From assembly GCF_002843605.1 (NCBI RefSeq), contig NZ_CP025263.1:6703895-6767894 (forward strand): a stretch of 64,000 nt of DNA. Reading direction: 5' to 3'. Of this stretch, positions 35,164 to 49,118 are shown piece after piece. Numbering within the stretch: position 1 is the stretch's first letter; each line of letters starts with the position of its first letter. A program made the translations under genes and the position numbers. The stretch comes from Pseudomonas sp. S09G 359. GTDB taxonomy: Bacteria; Pseudomonadota; Gammaproteobacteria; Pseudomonadales; Pseudomonadaceae. The notes beneath the pieces were generated by a model, which searched no databases, had not been told where the DNA came from, and saw only the letters and a program-made list of their open reading frames with translations.

Positions 35164-35931
35164 CTAGATGATTGCCGCGCATATCAGCGTAATGCCGCGG
35201 GCTTGGATCTGGTCGCGGGCCTCAAGCGGCAGGCGATCATCGGTAATCAGGGTATGGACGCTGCTCCAGGGCAGTTCCAGGTTGGGGATCTTGCGGCCGA
35301 TCTTGTCGGATTCGACCATCACCACCACTTCGCGGGCGACCTCGGCCATCACGCGGCTCAGGCCCAGCAGCTCATTGAAGGTGGTGGTACCGCGCTGCAA
35401 GTCGATGCCGTCGGCACCGATAAACAGTTGGTCAAAGTCATAGGACCGTAGCACCTGCTCGGCGACCTGGCCCTGGAACGAGTCCGAATGCGGGTCCCAA
35501 GTGCCGCCGGTCATCAGCAGCACCGGTTCGTGTTCGAGTTCGCTCAAGGCGCTGGCCACGTGCAGGGAGTTGGTCATCACCACCAAGCCGGGCTGATGGC
35601 CCAGCTCGGGGATCATCGCCGCGGTGGTGCTGCCACTGTCGATGATGATGCGCGCATGCTCACGTAAACGCGTCACAGCAGCGCGCGCGATGGCGCGCTT
35701 GTAGGCCGAAACGGGCTGGGCAGCGTCGCCGACCAGTTCCTGCGGCATGGTGATGGCACCGCCGTAGCGGCGTAGCAGCAGGCCATTGCTTTCGAGGGCG
35801 GCCAGGTCCTTGCGGATGGTCACTTCCGAGGTTTCGAAACGCTTGGCCAATTCGTCCACGCTGACTTCGCCCTGCTCATTGAGCAAGGCGAGGATGTTGT
35901 GGCGACGTTGGGGTGTATTTCGTTTCGACAT
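35164..35931 (-). CDS. DeoR/GlpR-family regulator co-transcribed with glmS
   Basis: This 255-residue protein has an N-terminal winged helix (RRHNILALLNEQGEVSVDEL, VTIRKDLAALESNGLLLRRY) and a C-terminal sugar-phosphate sensor domain (IIIDSGSTTAAMIPEL, GGTWDPHSDSFQG, FIGADGIDLQRGTTTF). Such regulators respond to phosphosugars. I start at ATG 35931 (MSKRNTPQRR); an in-frame ATG at 35970 adds 13 residues with no family match. The 9-base gap to glmS suggests it senses an amino-sugar phosphate and controls glmS or glmU. That is inference. Confidence 0.9.
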   Translation of the reverse strand: MSKRNTPQRRHNILALLNEQGEVSVDELAKRFETSEVTIRKDLAALESNGLLLRRYGGAITMPQELVGDAAQPVSAYKRAIARAAVTRLREHARIIIDSGSTTAAMIPELGHQPGLVVMTNSLHVASALSELEHEPVLLMTGGTWDPHSDSFQGQVAEQVLRSYDFDQLFIGADGIDLQRGTTTFNELLGLSRVMAEVAREVVVMVESDKIGRKIPNLELPWSSVHTLITDDRLPLEARDQIQARGITLICAAII

Positions 35932-36037
35932 GGTGATGATAAGTTTCGTTTCGAAAGATAACGAAGGCAATCAAAACCTATTGGTGAAAGATCGTCAAGC
36001 GGGGCGGATAAATTTTTAAGCCCACCACGCAGCAAAT

Positions 36038-36125
36038 GTGGGAAGGGGCTTGCCCCCGGTAGCAGAGTGTCAGTCGATACATAAGCTGACTGATCTACCG
36101 CCATCGGGGGCAAGCCCCCTCCCAC
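36038..36125. repeat. REPIN between glmU and the DeoR-type regulator gene
   Basis: An 88-base palindromic element has the same arms as the copy at 24619, except that GGGAAGGGG replaces GGGAGGGGG on the left. Its end is 16 bases from the glmU stop codon, and a perfect DnaA box (36132-36140) follows directly. Confidence 0.87.
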
Positions 36126-36141
36126 ATTGATTGTGGATAAC

Positions 36142-37509
36142 TCAGGTTTTTTTGATTTTTACCGGGCGTTTCCAGCCGTCGATGTTGCGTTGGCGGGCGC
36201 GGGCCACGCCCAACTGCAAGTTATCCACATCCTGATTGATGGTGGAACCGGCCGCCGTGGTGGCGCCGTCGCCGACCTTCACGGGCGCAACCAGCGAGTT
36301 ATTGGAGCCGATGAACACATCTTCGCCCAGCACAGTCACGTGTTTGTTGGCGCCATCGTAGTTGCAGGTGATGGTGCCGGCGCCGATGTTGGTGCGCGCA
36401 CCGATGACGGCATCGCCCAGGTAAGTCAGGTGGCCGGCCTTGGCGCCTTCACCGAGGTGGGCGTTTTTCAGTTCGACAAAGTTACCCACATGGGCCTTGG
36501 CCTCCAACACGCTGCCCGGACGCAACCGCGCAAACGGCCCGGCGTCGCTGCCCTCGCCCATCACGGCACCGTCGATATGACTGTTGGCCTTGACCACCAC
36601 GCCCTTGCGCAGGGTGCTGTCCTTGATCACGCAGTTCGGGCCGATCACCACGTCGTCTTCGATGATCACGCGGCCTTCGAGGATCACGTTGATGTCGATC
36701 AGCACGTCGCGGCCCACGGTGACTTCACCGCGTACGTCGAAACGGGCCGGGTCGCGCAGGGTCACGCCCTGGGCCATCAAACGGCGGCTTTCGCGAAGTT
36801 GGTAGTGACGCTCAAGCTCGGCAAGCTGCTTGCGGTCGTTGGCGCCCTGCACTTCCATCGGGTCGTGGGGCTGCTCGGTGGCGACCAGCAGGCCGTCACT
36901 CACGGCCATCTCGATGACATCGGTGAGGTAGTACTCACCCTGGGCGTTGTTGTTGGACAGACGGCTCATCCAGTCGGCGAGCTTATTGGCCGGGACGGCG
37001 AGAATGCCGGTGTTGCCCTCGGTGATGGCGCGTTGGGCGTCGCTGGCGTCTTTGTGCTCGACGATGGCCGCGACCTTGCCGTCGGCCGTGCGCACTATGC
37101 GGCCGTAGCCGGTGGGGTCGTCCAGCTCAACGGTGAGCAGGCCCATCTGGCCCGGCACCACGTGCTTGAGCAGGCGTTGCAGGGTTTCCACTTCAATCAG
37201 CGGGACGTCGCCGTAGAGGATCAGCACGGTGTCGGCGCTGATGAACGGCACGGCTTGGGCCGTGGCGTGGCCGGTGCCGAGTTGTTTGTCTTGCAGCACG
37301 AAATTCAGGTCATCCGCCGCAAGGCGTTCACGGACCACGTCGGCACCATGGCCGATCACCACGTGGATACGCTGCGGGCTCAACTGCCGGGCGCTGTGGA
37401 TAACATGGCCAAGCATGGAGTTGCCGGCAACCGGGTGCAGTACCTTGGGCAAGGCCGAACGCATGCGGGTGCCCTGGCCTGCGGCGAGAATGACGATTTC
37501 AAGAGACAT
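36142..37509 (-). CDS. glmU: Bifunctional UDP-N-acetylglucosamine pyrophosphorylase / glucosamine-1-P acetyltransferase
   Basis: This 455-residue enzyme makes UDP-GlcNAc for wall and LPS. The N-terminal nucleotidyltransferase has [22 protein letters not shown] and LYGDVPLI. The C-terminal left-handed beta-helix has hexapeptide repeats ([29 protein letters not shown]) and the acetyltransferase segment [19 protein letters not shown]. Length is standard. It is transcribed leftward after the ATP synthase operon, separated by a terminator, with the regulator-glmS pair downstream beyond a REPIN. Confidence 0.97.
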   Translation of the reverse strand: MSLEIVILAAGQGTRMRSALPKVLHPVAGNSMLGHVIHSARQLSPQRIHVVIGHGADVVRERLAADDLNFVLQDKQLGTGHATAQAVPFISADTVLILYGDVPLIEVETLQRLLKHVVPGQMGLLTVELDDPTGYGRIVRTADGKVAAIVEHKDASDAQRAITEGNTGILAVPANKLADWMSRLSNNNAQGEYYLTDVIEMAVSDGLLVATEQPHDPMEVQGANDRKQLAELERHYQLRESRRLMAQGVTLRDPARFDVRGEVTVGRDVLIDINVILEGRVIIEDDVVIGPNCVIKDSTLRKGVVVKANSHIDGAVMGEGSDAGPFARLRPGSVLEAKAHVGNFVELKNAHLGEGAKAGHLTYLGDAVIGARTNIGAGTITCNYDGANKHVTVLGEDVFIGSNNSLVAPVKVGDGATTAAGSTINQDVDNLQLGVARARQRNIDGWKRPVKIKKT

Positions 37510-37570
37510 GAATGGCTACCAATCCTGGGCGGTCCGGCTTCAGACCAGAGAAGTGTTTTGCTTAAAAAGA

Positions 37571-37596
37571 AAAAGGGTAGCCGAGGCTACCCTTTT
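37571..37596. terminator. Terminator of the ATP synthase operon
   Basis: The stem AAAAGGGTAGC / GCTACCCTTTT has a 4-base loop and T-runs on both strands, a classic Rho-independent terminator. It lies 36 bases after the atpC stop on the minus strand and separates atp from glmU. Confidence 0.88.
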
Positions 37597-37632
37597 TAAT
37601 CAATCGCGCATGAAGCATGACGGCGTGGCCGC

Positions 37633-38049
37633 TTACTTCTTGCGGATCTGCTGGAGCGTGCGCAGCTGGGCTGCAGCCTCGGCCAGACGTACAGCAGCAG
37701 CGCTGTAGTCGAAGTCCGCACCCTTTTCGTTCAGGGCCTTCTCAGCAGCCTTGACGGCTTCCTGAGCGGAGGCTTCATCCAGGTCGCCAGCACGTTGCAC
37801 GGTGTCGGCAAGTACCTTGACCATGTTCGGCTGAACCTCGAGGAAACCACCGGAGATGTAAAACACCTCACGTTCCCCGCCTTGCTTGGTCAGCGTGATC
37901 GGACCTGGCTTCAAGCTGGTGATCAACGGCGCGTGGCCCATGGCAATACCCAGGTCACCGAGTTCGCCGTGTGCAATCACCATTTCTACCAGACCGGAGA
38001 AGATTTCCCCTTCCGCGCTGACGATATCGCAATGGACTGTCATAGCCAT
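37633..38049 (-). CDS. atpC: ATP synthase epsilon subunit
   Basis: This 138-residue subunit of the F1 central stalk couples gamma to the c-ring and inhibits hydrolysis. The N-terminal beta-sandwich is recognisable ([43 protein letters not shown]). The C-terminal helical hairpin is rich in Ala and Glu ([20 protein letters not shown]). It is the last gene of the atp operon. An 8-base-stem hairpin lies between it and atpD, and a strong terminator follows. Confidence 0.96.
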   Translation of the reverse strand: MAMTVHCDIVSAEGEIFSGLVEMVIAHGELGDLGIAMGHAPLITSLKPGPITLTKQGGEREVFYISGGFLEVQPNMVKVLADTVQRAGDLDEASAQEAVKAAEKALNEKGADFDYSAAAVRLAEAAAQLRTLQQIRKK

Positions 38050-38069
38050 CTGATTGCCTCAACCTGATG

Positions 38070-38089
38070 AGCGCCCGTTTCCGGGCGCT
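38070..38089 (-). promoter_or_regulatory. Hairpin between atpD and atpC
   Basis: AGCGCCCG pairs with CGGGCGCT around a TTTC loop, just after the atpD stop. No T-run follows, so it more likely protects upstream mRNA or attenuates than ends transcription. Confidence 0.55.
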
Positions 38090-38093
38090 TGGA

Positions 38094-39497
<1,404 letters not shown>

Positions 39498-40358
39498 TTA
39501 AACCGCGGCAGCGCCGCCGACGATTTCCGAGATCTCTTGGGTGATCGCAGCCTGACGCGCCTTGTTGTAGATCAGCTGCAAATCGCTGATCAGATCACCG
39601 GCGTTATCGGTAGCGTTTTTCATCGCGATCATCCGCGCCGCTTGTTCAGCTGCGTTGTTCTCGACCACCGCCTGGTACACCTGCGACTCCACGTAGCGCA
39701 CCATCAAGCCGTCAAGCAGCTCTTTGGCGTCTGGTTCGTAGAGGTAGTCCCAGTGGTGCTTGAGTTCCTGATCCGGAGTCGCCACCAGTGGAATCAATTG
39801 CTCCACGGTTGGCTGCTGGGTCATGGTGTTGATGAACTTGTTGGATACCACGGAGAGGCGGTCAATCCGGCCTTCCAGGTATGCATCCAGCATCACCTTC
39901 ACACTGCCGATCAAATCATTGATCGACGGCTCTTCACCCAGGTGGCTGATAGCTGCAACGACGTTACCGCCGAAGTTGCGGAAAAAGGCCGCACCCTTGC
40001 TACCAACAACACACAGATCGATCTCGACGCCGTTTTCGCGGTTTACCGCCATGTCCTTGACCAGGGCCTTGAACAGGTTGGTATTCAGACCACCGCACAA
40101 ACCACGGTCACTGCTCACTACCACATAACCCACACGCTTGACGGCGCGGTCGATCATGAACGGGTGGCGGTATTCCGGGTTGGCGTTGGCCAGATGCCCA
40201 ATTACCTGGCGGATACGCTCCGCATAAGGACGGCTAGCAGCCATGCGCATTTGTGCCTTGCGCATTTTGCTGACCGCCACTTTTTCCATGGCGCTGGTAA
40301 TTTTTTGCGTGCTTTTGATGCTCGCAATCTTACTGCGAATCTCTTTTGCGCCTGCCAT
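39498..40358 (-). CDS. atpG: ATP synthase gamma subunit
   Basis: This 286-residue rotor shaft of F1 has the conserved N-terminal helix [25 protein letters not shown] and C-terminal helix [27 protein letters not shown] pattern that form its coiled coil. The middle segment [18 protein letters not shown] is typical. It follows atpA after a stable intercistronic hairpin and precedes atpD by 27 bases. Confidence 0.97.
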   Translation of the reverse strand: MAGAKEIRSKIASIKSTQKITSAMEKVAVSKMRKAQMRMAASRPYAERIRQVIGHLANANPEYRHPFMIDRAVKRVGYVVVSSDRGLCGGLNTNLFKALVKDMAVNRENGVEIDLCVVGSKGAAFFRNFGGNVVAAISHLGEEPSINDLIGSVKVMLDAYLEGRIDRLSVVSNKFINTMTQQPTVEQLIPLVATPDQELKHHWDYLYEPDAKELLDGLMVRYVESQVYQAVVENNAAEQAARMIAMKNATDNAGDLISDLQLIYNKARQAAITQEISEIVGGAAAV

Positions 40359-40379
40359 GTAACACCTATCAGGTTAGCA

Positions 40380-40403
40380 AGCGGGAGCCTTGCGGCTCCC
40401 GCT
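40380..40403 (-). promoter_or_regulatory. Hairpin between atpA and atpG
   Basis: A 10-base stem (AGCGGGAGCC with GGCTCCCGCT) with a 4-base loop sits in the 50-base gap. No T-run follows. Gamma is needed at one copy against three alpha, so partial termination or upstream stabilisation would fit. Confidence 0.6.
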
Positions 40404-40408
40404 GCGGC

Positions 40409-41953
40409 TTACCAGGTTTGGGTGGCCTTGAACTTCTCGATACCGGCTTTCATGCCAGCGTCGATATCGTCATTGAAGTCACCCTTCACGTTGATCTTCG
40501 CCATCAATTCGGCGTGATCGCGGTTGAAGTAAGCAATCAGCGCTTGTTCAAAGCTGCCGACCTTGGCGATTTCAACGTCGGTCAGGAACCCACGCTCAGC
40601 GGCATACAGCGACAACGCCATGTCAGCGATCGACATTGGGGCGTATTGCTTCTGCTTCATCAGCTCGGTAACGCGCTGACCATGCTCAAGTTGCTTACGG
40701 GTCGCTTCGTCCAGGTCAGAAGCGAACTGGGCGAATGCCGCCAGTTCACGGTACTGAGCCAGAGCGGTACGGATACCACCGGAGAGCTTCTTGATGATCT
40801 TGGTCTGAGCGGCACCACCCACACGGGATACCGAAACACCGGCGTTCACTGCTGGGCGGATGCCCGAGTTGAACATGGCCGATTCCAGGAAGATCTGACC
40901 GTCGGTGATGGAAATCACGTTGGTCGGAACGAACGCGGAAACGTCGCCAGCCTGGGTTTCGATGATCGGCAGTGCGGTCAGGGAACCGGTTTTGCCGGTC
41001 ACTGCGCCGTTGGTGAACTTCTCTACGTACTCTTCCGAAACGCGGGATGCGCGCTCCAGCAGACGGGAGTGGAGATAGAACACGTCGCCTGGGTAAGCTT
41101 CACGGCCTGGTGGACGGCGCAGCAGCAGGGAAATCTGGCGGTAAGCCACTGCTTGCTTGGACAGATCGTCATAAACGATCAGCGCGTCTTCACCGCGGTC
41201 GCGGAAGAATTCACCCATGGTGCAACCGGAGTACGGTGCCAGGAATTGCAGCGCAGGAGATTCCGAAGCACTGGCAGCCACGATGATCGTGTTGGCCAGG
41301 GCGCCGTTTTCTTCCAGCTTGCGAACCACGTTGGCGATGGTCGATTGCTTCTGACCAATGGCTACGTAGACGCAGAAAATGCCGCTGTTCTTCTGGTTGA
41401 TGATCGCGTCGATCGCCAGAGCGGTTTTACCGATCTGACGGTCACCGATGATCAGCTCACGCTGGCCACGGCCGACCGGGATCATGGCATCGACAGCCTT
41501 GTAGCCAGTCTGTACAGGCTGGTCTACCGACTTACGCCAGATCACGCCTGGAGCAACTTTCTCGACCGCGTCGGTCTCGGTGTTGCCCAGTGGACCTTTG
41601 CCGTCAACAGGGTTACCCAGTGCGTCGACTACGCGACCCAGCAGTTCCTTACCAACCGGAACTTCCAGGATGCGGCCTGTGCACTTGGCGCTCATGCCTT
41701 CGGCAAGAGACTGGTAGGAGCCCAATACAACGGCACCTACGGAGTCTTGCTCCAGGTTGAGGGCCATACCGTAGACGCCGCCCGGAAACTCGATCATCTC
41801 GCCGTACATTACGTCGGCCAGACCGTGAATCCGCACGATGCCGTCAGATACGCTGACGACAGTGCCTTCGTTACGGGCTTGGGAGGTCACATCGAGCTTG
41901 TCGATGCGGCCCTTGATAATTTCACTTATTTCGGAAGGATTGAGTTGCTGCAT
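40409..41953 (-). CDS. atpA: ATP synthase alpha subunit
   Basis: This 514-residue non-catalytic nucleotide-binding F1 subunit has Walker [15 protein letters not shown] and the arginine-finger region [12 protein letters not shown]. The N-terminus [20 protein letters not shown] is the delta-binding region. Length is standard. It follows atpH by 21 bases and is separated from atpG by a hairpin. Confidence 0.98.
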   Translation of the reverse strand: MQQLNPSEISEIIKGRIDKLDVTSQARNEGTVVSVSDGIVRIHGLADVMYGEMIEFPGGVYGMALNLEQDSVGAVVLGSYQSLAEGMSAKCTGRILEVPVGKELLGRVVDALGNPVDGKGPLGNTETDAVEKVAPGVIWRKSVDQPVQTGYKAVDAMIPVGRGQRELIIGDRQIGKTALAIDAIINQKNSGIFCVYVAIGQKQSTIANVVRKLEENGALANTIIVAASASESPALQFLAPYSGCTMGEFFRDRGEDALIVYDDLSKQAVAYRQISLLLRRPPGREAYPGDVFYLHSRLLERASRVSEEYVEKFTNGAVTGKTGSLTALPIIETQAGDVSAFVPTNVISITDGQIFLESAMFNSGIRPAVNAGVSVSRVGGAAQTKIIKKLSGGIRTALAQYRELAAFAQFASDLDEATRKQLEHGQRVTELMKQKQYAPMSIADMALSLYAAERGFLTDVEIAKVGSFEQALIAYFNRDHAELMAKINVKGDFNDDIDAGMKAGIEKFKATQTW

Positions 41954-41974
41954 TGCTCTGCTGCCCCTTCAAAC

Positions 41975-42511
41975 TCAAGATTTCAATGCTTCGGCAAGTT
42001 TCGCGATTTTGCCGCGAATCGAGCCATCGATAACCAGGTCGCCGGCACGGATAACAACACCACCAATCAGGGATGCGTCCTCCGAAGCTTGCAGGCGCAC
42101 TTCCCGATTGAGTCGTGCACTGAGAACCTTGGCGAGTTTGTCTTGCTGTTCTTGGTTCAATGCAAAAGCACTGGTCACTTCAACGTCTACCGATTTCTCT
42201 GCTTCGGCCTTGTACAGGTCGAACAGAGCGGCGATCTCCGGCAAAAGCGGGAGACGGTCGTTTTCGGCAACGACGTGGATGAAGTTCTGCACTTTCACAT
42301 CAAACTTGTCGCCGCACACTTCAATAAAAGTGGCGGCCTTGTCTGCGCTCGTCAGGCGCGGGGCCTTGAGCACGCGCTGCATGGTGTCGTCTTGCGACAC
42401 TGCTGCAGCCAGGCCGAGCATGGCTGACCAAGAGGCCAGTTGCTGGTGGGCCTGGGCGTGCTCGAAGGCTGCCTTAGCGTAAGGTCGGGCCAACGTGGTC
42501 AGTTCTGCCAT
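41975..42511 (-). CDS. atpH: ATP synthase delta subunit
   Basis: This 178-residue protein of the OSCP/delta family clamps F1 to the peripheral stalk. The N-terminal helical domain ([20 protein letters not shown]) and C-terminal [25 protein letters not shown] are conserved. It starts 12 bases after atpF. Confidence 0.96.
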
Positions 42512-42523
42512 GATCGCCCTCGC

Positions 42524-42994
42524 TTAAATTTCAGCAGCCAGTTTATTAACCAGCTCCGCGTGCGCGTTTTGATCGATTGTGGCACCGAGGATCTTCTCAG
42601 CACCGCCGACCGCCAGAGCACCCAGTTGGGCACGCAGCGCGTCTTTGACGCCGTTCAGTTCCTGTTCGATCTCGGCATGAGCCGAAGCCTTCACACGGTC
42701 AGCTTCGACGCGGGCTTTATCAACAGCCTCTTCGACGATCTGGTTACCGCGTTTCTTGGCTTGCTCAATGATTTCAGCTGCCTGTGCTTTAGCTTCGCGC
42801 AGTTGATGACCCACTTTCTCTTGGGCCAACTCCAGGTCGCGAGCTGCACGGCTGGCAGCGTCCAAACCATCCGCGATCTTCTTCTGACGTTCGTGCAAAG
42901 CCGCGATGACCGGAGGCCACACGAACTTCATGCAAAACACTACAAAAATGAAGAACGCAACGGATTGGCCAATCAGGGTTGCATTAATGTTCAC
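42524..42994 (-). CDS. atpF: ATP synthase subunit b
   Basis: This 156-residue stator subunit has a single N-terminal membrane helix ([20 protein letters not shown]) followed by a long charged coiled coil ([21 protein letters not shown] and onward). Two copies form the peripheral stalk linking subunit a to delta/F1. Standard length. Between atpE and atpH as expected. Confidence 0.97.
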   Translation of the reverse strand: MNINATLIGQSVAFFIFVVFCMKFVWPPVIAALHERQKKIADGLDAASRAARDLELAQEKVGHQLREAKAQAAEIIEQAKKRGNQIVEEAVDKARVEADRVKASAHAEIEQELNGVKDALRAQLGALAVGGAEKILGATIDQNAHAELVNKLAAEI

Positions 42995-43050
42995 GCCAAC
43001 ACCTCGCTCATTCGTTGTCCATCACCCCAATCACTCGAAAATTCGAGTGA

Positions 43051-43323
<273 letters not shown>

Positions 43324-43395
43324 TTACGTCGTATGGTTTAGGTTTTTTAGATTTTAAAGCGGTAAAACAAATCGTTTCATAGCCCGGTAGGGCCA

Positions 43396-43417
43396 CCTTC
43401 CCGTTTCACCGGGAAGG
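43396..43417 (-). promoter_or_regulatory. Hairpin in the atpB-atpE leader
   Basis: CCTTCCCG pairs with CGGGAAGG around a 6-base loop, in the 133-base gap before atpE. A second small stem (GACTAGTCGAGACTGGTC) lies beside it, next to the atpB stop. The unusually long leader plus the strong Shine-Dalgarno suggests a translation or RNA-processing element for subunit c. Confidence 0.5.
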
Positions 43418-43441
43418 ACATCAGACTAGTCGAGACTGGTC

Positions 43442-44735
<1,294 letters not shown>

Positions 44736-44812
44736 CACTCTTGCTCCTCAATGGTCGGCTGCCGGAAATCAATAACTTGGCATAATTTGTGCCGACAAAA
44801 TGCGCGCAGAGT

Positions 44813-44834
44813 ATAGGGGCGGTTCTGCCCCTAT
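44813..44834 (-). terminator. Terminator-like hairpin after parB
   Basis: ATAGGGGC pairs with GCCCCTAT around a 6-base loop, about 50 bases after the parB stop and upstream of atpI. No clear T-run follows on the minus strand. Confidence 0.4.
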
Positions 44835-44883
44835 TCAACTGCCGGGTAGTGATTTCCGATCACGCGCTACATAAGCAAATGTT

Positions 44884-45756
44884 TCAGCGGATGTGGGCAA
44901 GGACGCCCTGAAGCTCATCGAGAGAGTTATAACCGATGACCAATTGGCCTTTGCCTTTCTTGCCGTGGCGAATTTGCACCGCAGAGCCTAGGCGCTCGGC
45001 CAGGCGCTGCTCAAGGCGGGCAATATCCGGATCAGTTTTGGTCGTTTCGACCGGTGCAGGTTTACCGCTGAGCCACTGGCGAACCAGGGCCTCGGTCTGA
45101 CGAACGGTGAGCCCCCGTGCGACAACGTGTCGCGCCCCTTCAACCTGTTGATTTTCCGGCAAACCGAGCAAAGCCCGAGCGTGGCCCATCTCCAGGTCGC
45201 CGTGGGACAACATGGTCTTGATCACTTCAGGCAGCGCGATCAGGCGCAGCAAGTTGGAAACCGTCACGCGGGATTTACCCACCGCCTCGGCCACTTGTTG
45301 CTGGGTCAGCTGGAATTCCTGCTGCAAACGCTGCAACGCGATGGCTTCTTCGATCGGATTGAGGTCTTCGCGTTGGATGTTTTCGATCAACGCCATGGCG
45401 ATGGCGGTTTCATCCGGCACATCGCGCACCATCGCCGGGATGGTTTCCTTGCCGGCCTGCTGGCTGGCACGCCAGCGGCGTTCGCCGGCGATGATCTCAA
45501 AACGGCCGCCGCCAATCGGGCGCACCACGATCGGCTGCATCACGCCTTGGGCCTTGATCGAGTTGGCCAGTTCTTCCAGCGCCTGGGGGTCCATGTCCCG
45601 GCGCGGCTGGTATTTGCCGCGCTGGATCAGGTCCAGAGGCAAGTGCTGCAGCTCGCGCTCGTCGGCCTGCACCGCTTGTTCTTCAAGCGATGTGACGGTC
45701 GGACCACTCAACAGTGCATCCAGTCCACGTCCTAGACCTCGTTTCTTGACGGCCAT
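44884..45756 (-). CDS. parB: Chromosome partitioning protein ParB
   Basis: This 290-residue CTP-dependent clamp loads at parS. It has the N-terminal GLGRGLDALL, the CTP-binding GERRWRASQQAG, a helix-turn-helix (LTQQQVAEAVGKSRVTVSNLL) and the C-terminal dimer region. Two parS-like palindromes are found in recF at 61292 and 61921. It follows parA by 9 bases. Confidence 0.97.
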   Translation of the reverse strand: MAVKKRGLGRGLDALLSGPTVTSLEEQAVQADERELQHLPLDLIQRGKYQPRRDMDPQALEELANSIKAQGVMQPIVVRPIGGGRFEIIAGERRWRASQQAGKETIPAMVRDVPDETAIAMALIENIQREDLNPIEEAIALQRLQQEFQLTQQQVAEAVGKSRVTVSNLLRLIALPEVIKTMLSHGDLEMGHARALLGLPENQQVEGARHVVARGLTVRQTEALVRQWLSGKPAPVETTKTDPDIARLEQRLAERLGSAVQIRHGKKGKGQLVIGYNSLDELQGVLAHIR

Positions 45757-45765
45757 GGGGATTCC

Positions 45766-46563
45766 TTAAGTTGGCTGGGCTGCAGCGGTGCGTGAGTTGC
45801 GGCGTTGACGGCGAACCATCTCGCCGGCCAGCGCCAGGTAGGCAATGGCGCCACGCGACGTTTTGTCATAAGCCAACGCGGGCATCCCGTAGCTTGGCGC
45901 TTCGGCCAGGCGGATGTTGCGCGGGATCACCGTGTCGTATAACTGGTCGCCGAAGTGTTCCTTGAGCTGCGCCGAAACGTCGTTCATCAGGCTCAGGCGC
46001 GGGTCATACATGGTCCGCAACAGGCCTTCGATCTGCAGGTTCGGGTTGAGCAACTCGGCGATACGCTTGATGTTATCCACAAGGTCGCTGAGCCCTTCGA
46101 GCGCGAAGTACTCGCACTGCATGGGGATAATCACCCCATCGGCAGCCACCAATGCGTTCAGCGTAAGCATCGAGAGCGACGGCGGGCAGTCGATCAGAAT
46201 GTAATCGTAATTCTCGCGGATCGGCGCCAAGGCGCTGCGCAGACGGCTTTCTTTCATCTGCATTTCCAGCAGCACCACTTCCGCCGCGGTCAAATCGCGG
46301 TTGGCCGGCAGCAGTTGATAACCGCCGTGCTCGGAAAAATGCATGGCCTGGGCCAGGTCGCACTCGCCGATCAGCAAGTCGTAGACCGAGTTTTCCAGGC
46401 CGTGTTTATCCACACCGCTACCCATGGTGGCGTTGCCCTGTGGATCGAGATCGATCAACAGCACCCGGCGCTTGGTCGCGACCAGGGATGCTGCGAGGTT
46501 GATGCAGGTGGTGGTTTTACCCACGCCACCTTTCTGGTTCGCTATCGCGAATACCTTAGCCAT
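45766..46563 (-). CDS. parA: Chromosome partitioning ATPase ParA (Soj)
   Basis: This 265-residue protein has the deviant Walker A KGGVGKTT, the Walker B DCPPSL, and the A' region DLDPQGNATMG. ParA binds DNA non-specifically and pulls ParB-parS complexes. I choose ATG 46563 (MAKVFAIANQK) over ATG 46581, because the family starts there. It lies between rsmG and parB in the standard Pseudomonas order. Confidence 0.97.
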   Translation of the reverse strand: MAKVFAIANQKGGVGKTTTCINLAASLVATKRRVLLIDLDPQGNATMGSGVDKHGLENSVYDLLIGECDLAQAMHFSEHGGYQLLPANRDLTAAEVVLLEMQMKESRLRSALAPIRENYDYILIDCPPSLSMLTLNALVAADGVIIPMQCEYFALEGLSDLVDNIKRIAELLNPNLQIEGLLRTMYDPRLSLMNDVSAQLKEHFGDQLYDTVIPRNIRLAEAPSYGMPALAYDKTSRGAIAYLALAGEMVRRQRRNSRTAAAQPT

Positions 46564-46581
46564 TCTTGCTTGTGTTCCCAA

Positions 46582-47226
46582 TCATGCCGTGCGGCGCAGT
46601 ATCAGCAGATGGCGTTGGCCTTGGCAACCGGGTACGGCCAAGGCGTGTTCGCTATCGAGGTGGAAGTCTGCCGGCAATGCTAACAGCTCGTCGCTTGGAT
46701 GAACGCCCTTCATTGCCAGCCAGCGGGTGTCGCGGTCGCCGAGGTGGCGGGTCCAGTTGCTGAAGTTCTCCATGCTGCTGAACGCCCGGGAAACAATTCC
46801 GTTGAAAGGCTGTTCAGGCGTGAAGGCTTCGACGCGACTGTGGATAACTTGGAGGTTATCCAGCTTGAGTTCGAGTTTTACCTGGGTCAGGAAGCGGGTT
46901 TTCTTGCCGTTGCTGTCCAGGCAGGTCACTTGCGACTCGGGAAACAGGATGGCCAATGGAATGCCAGGCATGCCGCCGCCGCTGCCGACGTCGAGCCAAC
47001 GACCGTTTTCAATAAACGGCATTACGCTGAGGCTGTCGAGCAAATGACGCGACACCATTTCATTGGGGTCGCGCACGGCAGTGAGGTTGTAAGCCTTGTT
47101 CCATTTGATCAACAGGGCCAGATAGCCCAACAGCAACTCGTGCTGGGCTTCGGTCAGGTCAACGCCCAATTGGCGCGCACCTGTGGATAACTCTTCGGCG
47201 TGTTGCGAGGTGACCAACGAACTCAA
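46582..47226 (-). CDS. rsmG: 16S rRNA (guanine527-N7)-methyltransferase RsmG
   Basis: This 214-residue SAM methyltransferase modifies G527 of 16S rRNA; loss gives low-level streptomycin resistance. The SAM loop [17 protein letters not shown] is clear. The start overlaps the mnmG stop by 4 bases, so the two are coupled. Confidence 0.96.
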   Translation of the reverse strand: MSSLVTSQHAEELSTGARQLGVDLTEAQHELLLGYLALLIKWNKAYNLTAVRDPNEMVSRHLLDSLSVMPFIENGRWLDVGSGGGMPGIPLAILFPESQVTCLDSNGKKTRFLTQVKLELKLDNLQVIHSRVEAFTPEQPFNGIVSRAFSSMENFSNWTRHLGDRDTRWLAMKGVHPSDELLALPADFHLDSEHALAVPGCQGQRHLLILRRTA

Positions 47227-49115
47227 GCGCTTTGCTCCAACTGACGGCCCGCGCCGCGTTTTTTCAAATGAATCATCAACAGCGAAATGGCTGCCGGGGT
47301 GACGCCAGGGATACGTGAAGCCTGACCCAAGGTTTCCGGGCGAGTTATCCCCAGCTTGCTTTGAATTTCTTTCGACAACCCGGAAATCCCGGTGTAGTCG
47401 ATATCCACAGGCAGCTTGGTGTTTTCACTGGCGCGCAGGCGAGCGATTTCGTCCTGTTGGCGGTCAATGTAACCGGCGTATTTGGTCTTGATTTCGACCT
47501 GCTCGGCGACCTGTGGGTCTTCTGCGCCCTGGCCTGTCACTTCGACCAGACCAGCGTAGTCGATTTCCGGACGGGACAGCAGGTTCAGCAGGTTGTACTC
47601 GTGGGTCAGCGGCGTGCCGAATTTTTCCGCAATCGCGTCGCCCTGCTCGGTGCCCGGGCGTACCCAGGTACTTTTCAGGCGTTGTTCTTCGAGGGTGATG
47701 CTTTCGCGTTTTTTGCAGAACGCTGCCCAGCGCGCGTCATCGACCAGGCCCAGCTCGCGACCTTTTTCGGTCAGGCGCAGGTCGGCGTTGTCTTCGCGCA
47801 GAATCAGGCGATATTCCGCCCGGGAGGTGAACATCCGGTACGGTTCCTGGGTACCCAGGGTAATCAGGTCGTCAACCAACACGCCGATATACGCCTCGTC
47901 GCGACGCGGGCACCAGCTGTCTTTGCCCTGTGCACGCAATGCAGCGTTGGTCCCGGCCAGCAAACCTTGGGCGCCTGCTTCTTCATAACCGGTGGTGCCG
48001 TTGATTTGCCCGGCGAAGAACAGACCGCCGATCACCTTGGTTTCCAGGCTGTATTTGAGGTCGCGCGGGTCGAAATAGTCGTACTCGATGGCGTAGCCCG
48101 GCCGCACGATGTGGGCGTTTTCCATGCCACGGATCGATTGCACGATCTGGATCTGCACGTCGAACGGCAGGGAAGTGGAAATCCCGTTCGGGTACAGCTC
48201 GTGGGTGGTCAGACCTTCGGGTTCGATAAAGACCTGGTGGCTTTCCTTGTCGGCAAAGCGGTGGATCTTGTCTTCGATCGACGGGCAATAACGCGGGCCA
48301 ATGCCTTCGATCACCCCGGAATACATCGGCGAACGGTCGAGGTTCGCGGCAATGATTTCGTGGGTGCGCGCATTCGTGTGGGTAATCCAGCAGCTCACCT
48401 GTTTCGGGTGCTGTTCTTTGGAACCCATGAACGACATCACCGGGATCGGCGTATCGCCGGCTTGCTCGGTCATTACCGAGAAATCCACAGAACGCCCGTC
48501 GATACGCGGCGGCGTCCCGGTTTTCAGGCGACCGACGCGCAGCGGCAATTCACGCAGGCGTTTTGCCAGGGCAATCGACGGCGGATCACCGGCGCGACCA
48601 CCGGAATAGTTCTGCATGCCGATGTGGATAAGTCCACCCAGGAACGTACCGGTGGTCAACACCACGGATTCTGCGAAGAAGCGCAGACCCATTTGCGTGA
48701 CAACGCCCTTCACCACGTCCTGTTCGACGATCAGGTCATCGGCTGCTTGTTGAAATATCCACAGGTTCGGCTGGTTTTCCAGGGTTTCGCGTACCGCTGC
48801 CTTGTACAGGATGCGGTCAGCTTGTGCCCGGGTAGCCCGCACGGCCGGGCCTTTGCGGCTGTTGAGCACGCGAAATTGAATACCACCTTTGTCGGTGGCC
48901 ATGGCCATGACGCCGCCAAGGGCATCGATTTCCTTGACCAGATGGCTTTTGCCAATCCCACCGATAGCAGGGTTGCAACTCATGGCACCGAGGGTTTCCA
49001 CGTTATGCGTCAGCAACAGGGTTTTTACGCCCATGCGTGCTGACGCCAGTGCTGCCTCGGTACCGGCATGACCGCCGCCGATGACGATCACTTCAAAACG
49101 GGAAGGGAAATCCAC
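47223..49115 (-). CDS. mnmG: tRNA uridine-5-carboxymethylaminomethyl modification enzyme MnmG
   Basis: This 630-residue FAD enzyme works with MnmE to modify U34 of tRNAs. The FAD loop [19 protein letters not shown] and the second GxGxxG region ([18 protein letters not shown]) are present. I place the start at GTG 49115, giving [15 protein letters not shown], which matches the family; a GTG at 49118 is one codon earlier. In this window mnmE lies about 4.5 kb away. Confidence 0.97.
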   Translation of the reverse strand: MDFPSRFEVIVIGGGHAGTEAALASARMGVKTLLLTHNVETLGAMSCNPAIGGIGKSHLVKEIDALGGVMAMATDKGGIQFRVLNSRKGPAVRATRAQADRILYKAAVRETLENQPNLWIFQQAADDLIVEQDVVKGVVTQMGLRFFAESVVLTTGTFLGGLIHIGMQNYSGGRAGDPPSIALAKRLRELPLRVGRLKTGTPPRIDGRSVDFSVMTEQAGDTPIPVMSFMGSKEQHPKQVSCWITHTNARTHEIIAANLDRSPMYSGVIEGIGPRYCPSIEDKIHRFADKESHQVFIEPEGLTTHELYPNGISTSLPFDVQIQIVQSIRGMENAHIVRPGYAIEYDYFDPRDLKYSLETKVIGGLFFAGQINGTTGYEEAGAQGLLAGTNAALRAQGKDSWCPRRDEAYIGVLVDDLITLGTQEPYRMFTSRAEYRLILREDNADLRLTEKGRELGLVDDARWAAFCKKRESITLEEQRLKSTWVRPGTEQGDAIAEKFGTPLTHEYNLLNLLSRPEIDYAGLVEVTGQGAEDPQVAEQVEIKTKYAGYIDRQQDEIARLRASENTKLPVDIDYTGISGLSKEIQSKLGITRPETLGQASRIPGVTPAAISLLMIHLKKRGAGRQLEQSA

Positions 49116-49118
49116 CAC

